A stretch of 64,000 nucleotides of DNA, from the NCBI GenBank assembly GCA_019744815.1, contig JAIEUA010000001.1:62001-126000 (forward strand), read 5' to 3'. The notes beneath the pieces are model-generated. The model was not told the origin of the DNA. It searched no databases and was given only the letters and a program-made list of their open reading frames with translations. Numbering within the stretch: the stretch's first letter is position 1; every line of letters starts with the position of its first letter. The stretch is from Phycisphaerales bacterium. GTDB lineage: Bacteria; Planctomycetota; Phycisphaerae; Phycisphaerales; UBA1924. The translations under genes and the position numbers were made by a program. Positions 27,408-34,667 of the stretch are shown here, piece after piece.

Positions 27408-28547
27408 ATGGCCTTCAAGCACTCCACGCTGCCGATGTGGCTGCAGGACGGGATCTCGGGCGTGCTGCGTTCGACGATCACGCTGCCGCTCTCGCTCGGG
27501 CTGGGGCCGGCCGTGGGCGTTGGTCGCGGCGCGGGGCGCTTGTTCGCGAACCTGCCGTTCAACAAGCGGCACGTGCGTCGCGCGGTGCAGAATCTCGACA
27601 TCGCTTTTCCGGATTGGTCGGCCGAACGCAAGCGCGAGCTGGCGATCGCCAGCTACGAGCACCTGATGCAGCTGGGCGTCGAGCTCGCGTACACGCCCCG
27701 GCTCGTCAACCACGACGGCTGGTCGAAGCAAGTTCGGCTGGGCGACGTGTCCAAGGCGCTCACCTCGCTGCTGCGGGGCGAGCCGTGCATCCTGGTCTCT
27801 GGGCACTGCGGCAACTGGGAACTGGTGGGCTATACGGTCAGCATGCTGGGCTTCCCGATGCAGGCGGTGTACCGCCCGCTCGACCTCAAGCCACTCGACA
27901 ACTGGGTCCGCGAGAGCCGCCAGAAGCGCGGGCTCACGCTGGTGTCGAAGTTTGGTGCCGTGCGCGAGCTGCCCGAGGGGCTCCAGCGCGGCGTGCCCGC
28001 GGGCCTGGTCGCCGATCAGAACGGCGGGGACTACGGCGTCTTCGTGCCCTTCTTCGGGCGGCTCACCAGCACCTACAAATCCGTCGGCATCCTCGCGATG
28101 CAGTTCAACGCCACGGTGATCTGCGGCGTGGCCCGGCGGTTGCAACCCGGCGAGCAGCCCGATCCGTCAACCACCATCGCGACCGTGCGATCCGACGACT
28201 CCCGCGACGGCATGAACTACGTCATCGAGCTGGTCGATCAGTTCGGCCCCGCCGACTGGGAGAGCCAGCCCGATCGGCTCTACTACATCACCGCCCGCTA
28301 CCGGCGCTCGATCGAGAAGATGGTGCGTCGCTCGCCCGAGCAGTATCTGTGGATGCACCGGATCTGGCGCAGCCGCCCGCCGCACGAGCGTAAGGACCGC
28401 GAGTTCCCCGGCGCCCTGCGCGACAAGCTCGCGGCCCTGCCGTGGATGAACGAAACGGAGCTGCAGTCCATCATCGCCCGCAGCGACGAAGACCGACGCA
28501 TGATCCGCGAGAAGGAAGACCACGGCTTCCGGATCGCGGGCCAGTAA
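27408..28547 (+). CDS. Lipid A biosynthesis lauroyl/myristoyl acyltransferase-type protein (LpxL/HtrB family)
   Basis: The protein has 379 residues. It belongs to the LPLAT family that adds secondary acyl chains to lipid A precursors at the inner membrane. A hydrophobic N-terminal segment (residues 18-45, TITLPLSLGLGPAVGVGRG) anchors it. The catalytic HxxxxE motif is SGHCGNWEL, with H133 and E138 intact. Other family blocks are RRAVQNLDIAFPDWS, LVADQNGGDYGVFVPFFGR, and the C-terminal PEQYLWMHRIWRSRPP. It presumably acts on lipopolysaccharide-like lipid, consistent with a two-membrane planctomycete, but the acyl donor and substrate are not determined by sequence. The ATG has no ribosome-binding site; TATTCT lies six bases before it, so the message may be leaderless. 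Confidence 0.9.
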   Translation: MAFKHSTLPMWLQDGISGVLRSTITLPLSLGLGPAVGVGRGAGRLFANLPFNKRHVRRAVQNLDIAFPDWSAERKRELAIASYEHLMQLGVELAYTPRLVNHDGWSKQVRLGDVSKALTSLLRGEPCILVSGHCGNWELVGYTVSMLGFPMQAVYRPLDLKPLDNWVRESRQKRGLTLVSKFGAVRELPEGLQRGVPAGLVADQNGGDYGVFVPFFGRLTSTYKSVGILAMQFNATVICGVARRLQPGEQPDPSTTIATVRSDDSRDGMNYVIELVDQFGPADWESQPDRLYYITARYRRSIEKMVRRSPEQYLWMHRIWRSRPPHERKDREFPGALRDKLAALPWMNETELQSIIARSDEDRRMIREKEDHGFRIAGQ

Positions 28548-28582
28548 CGGACGATTCAAATGGTTTCAACGGCCCTTGGCGC

Positions 28583-28670
28583 CCGGGTGCCACTGCCCAG
28601 CGCTTCGCTGGGCAGTGGAGAGACGTCGATCTCACTGCCGACGCCGAGCCGTCGGCAGTGGCACCCGGTC
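28583..28670. repeat. Paired-hairpin repeat (GGGTGCCACTGCC type, copy 1)
   Basis: CGGGTGCCACTGCCCAGCGC plus TTCGCTGGGCAGTG forms a long hairpin. A second arm, CACTGCCGAC...GTCGGCAGTGGCACCCG, is inverted to it. The same sequence family recurs at 43958-44093. Confidence 0.8.
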
Positions 28671-28716
28671 ACGCGTTCGGTGCGATTGCGGCACGCCAAG
28701 GGCGTTGCACGCGGTT

Positions 28717-29892
28717 CTACTTGGTCGGGGCGGTGCTGGGTGGTGCTGCGGTGGTTGGGGTCTTCGGCGTGCTCGCCGGAGTGGGAGCGGCGGGGCTGGC
28801 CGGCTTGTTCGCGGGCTTGACAGCGGGCGCGCGGACCTTGGAAGCCAGAGCAGCGTCCAGGGCGGCACGGACATCCGGCTCCAGCCCTTCGTCCGCCGAA
28901 CGCTTCAGCATCTTGCGGGCCAGTTCGTAGCGTCCGTCGGCCTGCATGAGCACGGTCACGCTCAGCCAGCCCGACGCGCTGCCGATGCGGTTGGCGTACT
29001 CCGAGGCACGGTTCACCAGCACGCTCCGCCGCGACGACGTGAGATTCAGCAGGTCGCTGTCGAGCTCGCGGCCGGCGAGCGTCGGGTCGGCGCGATAGGC
29101 CTGGCGCATCATCGCCGCGGCGTTGTCGACCTCGCGGTTCTCGAAGAGTGCGAGGGCGAGCAACCGCATGGTGGTCACGTCCTCGTGATCTTTCTGAACG
29201 ACGTCTTTCCAAATCTTCGCCGCGTCGGCGCTGCGCCCGGCGCGGAACGCGAGCAGGCCCTTCTCGAACGCGGTGGGCTCGGGCGCCGGCGGCGGCTTCT
29301 GCGACTCCGCGCTGGGCCGGTTGGCACCCGGGACGAGGTTCGGGTCGTAGAGGTACACCACCCCACCGAACGGGCGGGGGATGAAGGCGGGAACCTGGTA
29401 CCCGTTCCAATAGACGATCCGGTTCGTGCCGTTCCACAGGACGGTGTACCCGCCCCACGGGTAGTAGCCCCAGCCCGGCGGGATCGGCTGATTCGGACTC
29501 CAGTGGTTCGGCGGCACGGTGGTCGGCGGCACCCCCGGCGAGACGATCGGCTGCGAGGGGAACGTCGGATTCGGTGTGATCAGCGGACTGGCCGCCGGGT
29601 TGCCCTTGACGTCCCACTGGCTGGGCTGGTTGGCGGCCGGGAACTGGCTCGGCGGAGCGGTGTTGGGCGCGATGGCGGGCGCGGGAGCCGGCGTCTGCTG
29701 GGAGAGGGGACGAGCGGGCGTCGGTGAGATCAGCGGCGTCGCCGACGGATTGCCCTTGGTATCCCACTGATTCGGCTGGTCCGCGCCCGGGAACTGGCTC
29801 GATTGCGCCAAGGCCAGGCCCGAGGCCAAACCCGACGACAAGGCCAAAAGTCCGACCGCCCCGAGAACGCCCAAAGGCTGTACCCTGTTCAT
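28717..29892 (-). CDS. Secreted Pro-rich protein with TPR-like C-terminal domain
   Basis: The protein has 391 residues. ATG at 29892 begins a signal peptide (NRVQPLGVLGAVGLLALSSG, cleavage near residue 29). Two copies of a motif of about 28 residues (SSQFPGADQPNQWDTKGNP / PSQFPAANQPSQWDVKGNP, each followed by a PLI-P tail) form a Pro-rich linker. A Trp/Tyr/Gly-rich segment follows (PPGWGYYPWGGYTVLWNGTN). Residues 225-345 are helical with TPR-like spacing (FEKGLLAFRAGRSADAAKIW, TTMRLLALALFENREVDNAA). The tail is Ala/Pro-rich. It is probably periplasmic or envelope-associated and interacts with other proteins. No enzyme motif is present. It is divergent from the lipoprotein gene at 30028. Confidence 0.75.
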   Translation of the reverse strand: MNRVQPLGVLGAVGLLALSSGLASGLALAQSSQFPGADQPNQWDTKGNPSATPLISPTPARPLSQQTPAPAPAIAPNTAPPSQFPAANQPSQWDVKGNPAASPLITPNPTFPSQPIVSPGVPPTTVPPNHWSPNQPIPPGWGYYPWGGYTVLWNGTNRIVYWNGYQVPAFIPRPFGGVVYLYDPNLVPGANRPSAESQKPPPAPEPTAFEKGLLAFRAGRSADAAKIWKDVVQKDHEDVTTMRLLALALFENREVDNAAAMMRQAYRADPTLAGRELDSDLLNLTSSRRSVLVNRASEYANRIGSASGWLSVTVLMQADGRYELARKMLKRSADEGLEPDVRAALDAALASKVRAPAVKPANKPASPAAPTPASTPKTPTTAAPPSTAPTK

Positions 29893-30027
29893 GGTGATCC
29901 CGTACTTTCCAAGGATGATGCCGCCCGCTCGCATATGAATGGCTCCGTCCCGCACGAGCCCTTTGTTCAACACGTCCGACCCCGCCCCCACCGCCGCCAA
30001 CCCTCCACGAGCGAATCCCGACCCCTC

Positions 30028-30894
30028 ATGAACATGAGCGTACCACACCTATCGGCCAGGGGTTCCACGATTCCCGATGCCGCTGAAAAGCAGGGCGGTT
30101 TCGCCTCCTTGCACCCGCAAACAACGCCCCGCATCGCGTTCCAGCGATCGGGATCCGTTCGCTGGTGGGCGATGGCCCTTCTGGGCACGGCGACGCTGGC
30201 CCTCAGCTCGTGCGGCGTGTTCGGTTCCTCGGTGACCCGCGACGCCACGCTCGCGTCGTTCGACAGCGGCACGGTGCTGACGCTCGAGCCCAAGTTCCAG
30301 GCCTACTACGCCGCCGATCCGAACACCGCCGACTTCTATCTCTCCGATCTGCCCGCGGAAGCGTTCGCGGACAACGCGGATCTCTCCCGCTTCTCGGGCT
30401 CCCTGGTGCACGTGCACATGTTCCTGGCGCCCAAGGCGGGCGCGACGCCGATCGCGTTCAGCGCCAACTCGGTCACGGTGCGGCACCTGATCATCGCCGA
30501 AGGACAGATGGGTCAGTACTCCGGCGGCGGGTTCCTGCTCCCATCGGGTACCGCGGGCGACTCGACCTTTGGCGGACGGCTGAAGGACGCGACGATGCGT
30601 CTGACGGCGCGCACCCCGGGGTTCGTGGATCGCCTTGGTGCGTGCGAGTTTGAGAGCGGGCTGGCGGTCCCCAAAGACGTGAGCCGCGCCAAGCGGATGG
30701 CGCTCTTGCTCGAGCGCGCGGGCGAACTCATGGTGATCAAGACCCGCCCGAAGATCCTGGGCAAGGACCAGGACGAGGCGGTGCCGGAAACGCCGGTTGA
30801 GGAAAAGCCCGTCGAGCCGACGGTCGTCCCCGCCCCGGGCGCGGAAGCCAAGAAGAACTCTGCCGCGCCCGCCAAAGAACCGCCGAAGCCCTGA
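30028..30894 (+). CDS. Putative lipoprotein of unknown function
   Basis: The protein has 288 residues from ATG at 30028 (ATG 30034 and 30172 are alternatives). A basic stretch and the hydrophobic segment WAMALLGTATLALSSC (cysteine near residue 64, or 16 from the third ATG) resemble a lipoprotein signal; the shortest start would give the more normal length. The mature part (LEPKFQAYYAADPNTADFYL, LVHVHMFLAPKAGATPI, NSVTVRHLIIAEGQMGQYSG) is a single alpha/beta domain, ending in a Glu/Pro/Lys-rich tail. The beginning DSGTVLTLEPKFQAYYAAD and the phrase ARTPGFVDRLGACEFESG look like a conserved domain, but I cannot name it. Export to the inner or outer membrane is likely. Confidence 0.7.
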   Translation: MNMSVPHLSARGSTIPDAAEKQGGFASLHPQTTPRIAFQRSGSVRWWAMALLGTATLALSSCGVFGSSVTRDATLASFDSGTVLTLEPKFQAYYAADPNTADFYLSDLPAEAFADNADLSRFSGSLVHVHMFLAPKAGATPIAFSANSVTVRHLIIAEGQMGQYSGGGFLLPSGTAGDSTFGGRLKDATMRLTARTPGFVDRLGACEFESGLAVPKDVSRAKRMALLLERAGELMVIKTRPKILGKDQDEAVPETPVEEKPVEPTVVPAPGAEAKKNSAAPAKEPPKP

Positions 30895-31025
30895 TCGACG
30901 TTGGTCGGCGACAAACACGATCGCGCTTGTGCCAGCTCGATCCCGCCCACGCCGAGACTGCTTCGCGATTGTGGAAACGTCGATCCGGATGAGTCCGCCT
31001 TGAGGTCGGCACCGAAACGCTTCGC

Positions 31026-31979
31026 ATGCCCGAAACGTCCCTTCAACCTGTCTGGATCACCCGGTGGCTCCGTGCCGCGGCCGTGTACAACCTCGCCTGG
31101 GGCGCTTGGGTTGTTCTGATGCCCAAGCATTTCTGGTCGCTCGTGGGCATGTCGGCGCCGGAGTACCTGTTTCTCTGGCAGTGCATCGGGATGATCGTCG
31201 GGGTCTACGGCATCGGCTACTGGTTCGCCGCGGGCGATGTCGCGCGGCACTGGCCGATCGTGCTGGTCGGGTTTCTCGGCAAGATCTTCGGGCCGATCGG
31301 GTTCGTGCAGGCGCACTTCATCGACGGCGCGGTGCCGCTGCGGTTTGGTTGGACGCTGATCACCAACGACCTGATCTGGTGGGTGCCGTTCGGCGCGATG
31401 CTGGTGTTTGCGTACCGCGCGCACGAGCGGGAGCGCTCGCGGCGGATCGAACGAGTCGACGACGACGTGGCGATGCTGCGCTCGGCGATGGTCGAAGACG
31501 GGCCGTCGCGGGGCGTGTCGATCGCGGCGCTCAGCGAGCAGCGGCCGGTGCTGATGGTGTTCCTGAGGCACTTGGGCTGCACGTTCTGCCGCGAGGCGGC
31601 CGCGGACCTTCGGGATCGGCGCGCGATCATCGAGGCCTCGGCGACGATCGTGGTGGTGACGATGAGCCCGCCGGCCGAGGCGCGGGCGTTTCTGACGGGC
31701 TACGGGCTTGGTGATGTGGACGTTGTGAGCGATCCAGATCGGGCGCTCTACCGCGCGATGGAGCTGCGGCGGGGAACGCTCGGGCAGCTCTTCGGGCCGC
31801 GGGTGTGGCTGCGGGGGGTCGTGGCGGGCGTGCTCGGCGGGCACTTTGTCGGCGGGCTCAAGGGCGACGGTCTGCAGATGCCGGGAGCGTTTGTGATTCG
31901 GAACGGGCGGGTGGCGGCGGCGTTCCGCCACCGCGATGCGGCGGATCGTCCGGACTACTGCGCGATGGTCATGCAGTGA
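31026..31979 (+). CDS. Fusion of a 4-helix membrane domain with a SelL/AhpC-TSA2-type thioredoxin-fold domain
   Basis: The protein has 317 residues from ATG at 31026. Residues 1-135 carry about four membrane helices (LAWGAWVVLMPKHFWSLVG, WQCIGMIVGVYGIGYWFAA, PIVLVGFLGKIFGPIGFV, LIWWVPFGAMLVFAYR). Residues 150-315 match the peroxiredoxin-like SelL (AhpC-TSA_2) fold, with the signature RHLGCTFCREAAADL and a CxxC pair at C185 and C188, then VVTMSPPAEARAFL, DPDRALYRAMEL and PGAFVIRNGRVAAAFRH. Members reduce peroxides or disulfides, and many use selenocysteine where this has cysteine. The fusion puts the redox domain on the cytoplasmic or periplasmic face of a membrane unit resembling alkyl hydroperoxide-linked or DoxX-like helices. 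The partner and substrate are unknown. Confidence 0.82.
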   Translation: MPETSLQPVWITRWLRAAAVYNLAWGAWVVLMPKHFWSLVGMSAPEYLFLWQCIGMIVGVYGIGYWFAAGDVARHWPIVLVGFLGKIFGPIGFVQAHFIDGAVPLRFGWTLITNDLIWWVPFGAMLVFAYRAHERERSRRIERVDDDVAMLRSAMVEDGPSRGVSIAALSEQRPVLMVFLRHLGCTFCREAAADLRDRRAIIEASATIVVVTMSPPAEARAFLTGYGLGDVDVVSDPDRALYRAMELRRGTLGQLFGPRVWLRGVVAGVLGGHFVGGLKGDGLQMPGAFVIRNGRVAAAFRHRDAADRPDYCAMVMQ

Positions 31980-31991
31980 GCGGACTGCCTC

Positions 31992-32090
31992 GACGAGCCC
32001 CGAGCGTGAGCGAGCGGGTGTGTGGGTTCGAAAGCAACCCACTCGCTGACGCTCGGGGCTCATTGAGGCGCGGGGCCTGGAAGGCCCCGC
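31992..32090. repeat. Inverted intergenic repeat (AGCCCCGAGCGT type) with adjacent hairpin
   Basis: ACGAGCCCCGAGCGTGAGCG at 31994 and CGCTGACGCTCGGGGCTCAT ending 32063 are inverted copies with few mismatches. The centre GGGTTCGAAAGCAACCC also folds. A separate perfect hairpin, GCGGGGCCT-GGA-AGGCCCCGC, follows at about 32070-32090. Confidence 0.7.
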
Positions 32091-32102
32091 CCCCGGCGCC
32101 AT

Positions 32103-32145
32103 GAAAAAACAAGACGCTCCTACGCGTGAGCGAGAGGAGCGTCCT
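32103..32145 (-). terminator. Terminator of the PEP-CTERM-like gene
   Basis: On the minus strand, GACGCTCCT pairs with AGGAGCGTC across CTCGCTCACGCGT, followed by TTGTTTTTT. It lies about 50 bases past the stop codon. Confidence 0.75.
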
Positions 32146-32194
32146 GCGGGCGGAAGTCCCAGGGAAGGCTGGGTCAAGAGTGACGAGGGTCGGC

Positions 32195-32917
32195 TTAGTT
32201 GCCGCGGCGGCGACGGGTGCACAGAAGACCGCCGAAGCCGGCCAGAGCCAGGGCGCCGGGGGTGGGGACCTTGATGAGCTGGTCCTGGTTGTCGCAGTGA
32301 GCGATGCCCAGGATCGCGGTGGTCTGGCCGTTGGTCTGGAGGAAGTTCAGGGCCGCGTTGTACGCCGAGGCCGCGACGCTGACGACGCCGGAGGTGAGGG
32401 CCGAGCCGTTGGTCTTCTTGGCCTTGAAGTTGCCGGTGGTGAAGCTGTTGGCGTTGATCGCGAAGTTGGAACCGGAGTAGTCGGTGACGATCTCCCAGAT
32501 GGCGAGCTGGAAGCCGGTGGCGTAGTCGGCCGACGCGTTGATGGAGTCGACGTTGGCGTCGGCGACGGCGAACAGGGCACGGATGGCGTTGGCCTTGGCC
32601 AGACCCATGGGGCTCGAGCCCGGCATGTTCTCGACCTGCTCGATGGTGTAGCTCTTGGTGGTGCTGGTGACGTACTGGTAGAGATCGGTGCAGTAGGTGC
32701 GATGCTCGCCGTTGATCCACTCGTAGCCGGCGGAGGCGTTGCTCAGCAGGTGGCGGAGCTGGCCGACGAAGACGTTCTGGTTGTTGCCGTTGAAGTTGAT
32801 GCTGAGGTTCTGACCCTGACCGGTGCCCAGGAACTTCACGTTGACGGTGGGCGAGGCCGAGGCGACGGCGGCGAAGGCGGCCAGACCCGCCAAAGCGATG
32901 ATGCTGTTCTTGTTCAT
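32195..32917 (-). CDS. PEP-CTERM-like sorted extracellular protein
   Basis: The protein has 240 residues. ATG at 32917 follows GGGAGAAAG, with a signal peptide (NKNSIIALAGLAAFAAVASA). The C-terminus VPTPGALALAGFGGLLCTRR and two more basic residues matches the PEP-CTERM layout: a Pro-containing motif, one hydrophobic helix and an Arg cluster. This is expected to be recognised by an exosortase elsewhere in the genome. The body contains TYCTDLYQYV and FQLAIWEIVTD, a pair of motifs found in many PEP-CTERM and thioester-domain-like surface proteins. The Cys and later Gln/Asn could in principle form an internal thioester, but that is speculation. It has its own terminator, so it is monocistronic. 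Confidence 0.85.
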   Translation of the reverse strand: MNKNSIIALAGLAAFAAVASASPTVNVKFLGTGQGQNLSINFNGNNQNVFVGQLRHLLSNASAGYEWINGEHRTYCTDLYQYVTSTTKSYTIEQVENMPGSSPMGLAKANAIRALFAVADANVDSINASADYATGFQLAIWEIVTDYSGSNFAINANSFTTGNFKAKKTNGSALTSGVVSVAASAYNAALNFLQTNGQTTAILGIAHCDNQDQLIKVPTPGALALAGFGGLLCTRRRRGN

Positions 32918-33243
32918 GTCTTTCTCCCATTCCCTGAGGCCGCCGGTTGATTCAACTGGCGGGCCGGTCGCTCCTTGACCGGGCTTGTCACGAGCACTCG
33001 CTCGACAGTTCAACCATGCCACGGGAATGGGGAGTGGGCCCGCATTCGCGGCTTGGAAGCAGCGAAGGTGAGTCGAGCTTGACGGGTGTCACGGTGCGGT
33101 CGTCGCAGACGGTGCAGTGTGTCGAGATTCTCGGACACGGAGCCGCGGCGCTCGTGTGGGCACCAGACGCCCGGTCTGACACCCAAAAGAAACCGCGGCC
33201 GGAGCGGCCGCGGTTGGAACACGAGCGCAACTCTTTGCTCATC
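32918..33243. other. Gene-free stretch upstream of the PEP-CTERM-like gene
   Basis: It holds the promoter region of the minus-strand gene ending at 32195 and the terminator at 33186-33215. Nothing else is recognised. GCTTGGAAGCAGCGAAGG near 33050 faintly recalls the SRP RNA core, but the rest does not fit. Confidence 0.5.
33186..33215 (-). terminator. Terminator of the disrupted tagged-protein gene
   Basis: On the minus strand, AACCGCGGCCG and CGGCCGCGGTT form an 11-bp stem around CTC, followed by TCTTTTGGG. Confidence 0.75.
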
Positions 33244-34459
33244 TCACGGGCAGAGCACGGCGTTGTACGCGACGGCGAAGATTTGGAAGTCGAGGTCGTC
33301 CACGCGTCCGTCGGTGTTCAGATCGGTACTCGTACGTACGCTGGAACGGGACCACAAACGAGAACGGTGCGGGCGTGCCGAGGATCCCGCCGTCTGCGTC
33401 GGGCAGCATCGAGAGCGCCGGGATCTGGAGAAAGCTGTCGTACACCTCGACGGCGTCGGGGCCCACGTTGCTCGCGACATCGGTGAAGAGCCCGCCTACC
33501 GGGTTGACCGAACGCGAGAGCTGCAGGTACCAGTTCCCGAAGTTCTTGGCCGCAGTCGGCCACGCGCTGTTCTCCGGCACCGTGTCGGATTCGTCGTTGC
33601 GCAGCGAGATGCCCGTGAGCGATGTGCCCGGACCGAACGAGTCCAGCTCGCCCGGTCCGACGATGGTCGCGATGGTGCGCGGATCGCGGTCGAAGGGAGT
33701 CGAGAACGTCCCGGTACCGCCGTCGGCGGTGGCGAACTCCTCGCCGACGTACAGCTTGTTGACCCCGGCCGAGAGTCGCGCGGTGTCGCGAACAAAGCCG
33801 ATGCGGATGACGGGCGCGGCGTCGGTGATGATGCCGGCGAGCGCGGACTGTCCGTTCGCGAAGGTGTGAGCGATGCCGGAGACGGCGTGCCCATCGACGA
33901 TGCCGGCGACGCCGCCGACCTGGCCGCTGTGGCGGATGGTGATGACCAGTCCGTCACCGGTGTAATAGAACGGTGTGGAGAACGTGATGGCGGGCCCGAA
34001 GCTCTCCGCGTTGGGGGCCGCGGCACCGGCGGTGAACACGCCGGCGAGCGGGCCGAAGAGTCCGTCGCGTACCTTGACCTCGGTATCCGCGACGACGTTG
34101 TCGCTGAAGGTGGAACTCATGTTCGACGCGATCCGGGCCGCCTTGGCCAAGCGGATCTCGTAGTCGGAGAAGGTGGTCGCCGCGGGTGGCCAGGCGGCCG
34201 CGACCGAAGCGTCCAGCCGGAACGCGATCGAGGTGATCACGCTGCCGACGGGGATCTGACCGAGCATGCTCTGGTTGATGATGACCTGAGAGGTGCGAGC
34301 ACCCGCTGCGAGCGGGGCCGTGCCGAGGTTGTTGCCGTCGGTCGTGTTGATCCCGGCGTCGGGAACGACGCCGGTTTCAGCGGTCTGGGCGAGAGCGGAC
34401 GGGACGCCGGCAGAGGCGCCGGCCAGCAGCGCGAGCTGCAGAGCGTTTCGAGCGTGCAT
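33244..34459 (-). pseudogene. Secreted beta-domain protein with dockerin-like tag, reading frame broken before the tag
   Basis: ATG at 34459 follows AAGGAA, with a signal peptide (residues 1-24, PSALAQ). The body has two copies of the roughly 200-residue beta domain also found five times in the protein at 34668 (GQIPVGSVITSIAFRLDAS, WPPAATTFSDYEIRLAKA, NMSSTFSDNVVADTEVKVRDG). The second copy stops abruptly at FVVPFQRTYEYR. From there the original frame reads an Arg-rich tail to 33239. A tag half, STDLNTDGRVDDLDFQIFAV ending AYNAVLCP at 33244, continues in another frame from about 33340. Compared with relatives, about 80-100 residues (the end of the beta domain and the first tag half) are missing. 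The simplest reading is a deletion not divisible by three. A sequencing error alone would not explain the missing segment. Confidence 0.75.
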
Positions 34460-34587
34460 GGATGGTTCCTTCTCTTGAAGCGCCCGATCGTCACCGGATC
34501 GTCAGCGAGCGGTGCGAACCGATCGGGCCTCCAGAACCACGCGAGAACGCCGACCAGAACGCGCCGCGCCGGGAGAGCCGCAGGTCC

Positions 34588-34620
34588 AAGAAAAAAGCCC
34601 GCGGCAGCGTGCCGCGGGCT
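34588..34620 (-). terminator. Terminator of the five-domain tagged protein gene
   Basis: On the minus strand, AGCCCGCGGCA and TGCCGCGGGCT pair around CGC, followed by TTTTTTC. It lies about 50 bases past the stop. Confidence 0.85.
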
Positions 34621-34667
34621 GAATGGAGCTCGTTCAGAGGCCCAGTGAAGGGCACATGGCAGGGCGG

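Noticed and set aside
32025-32045. Possible tRNA T-arm (GGGTTCGAAAGCAACCC)
   Set aside because: It is the centre of an inverted repeat; there is no acceptor, D or anticodon arm around it.
33030-33110. Possible SRP RNA (GGAAGCAGC near 33050)
   Set aside because: The tetraloop and flanking pairing of SRP RNA are absent; only a 9-base match remains.
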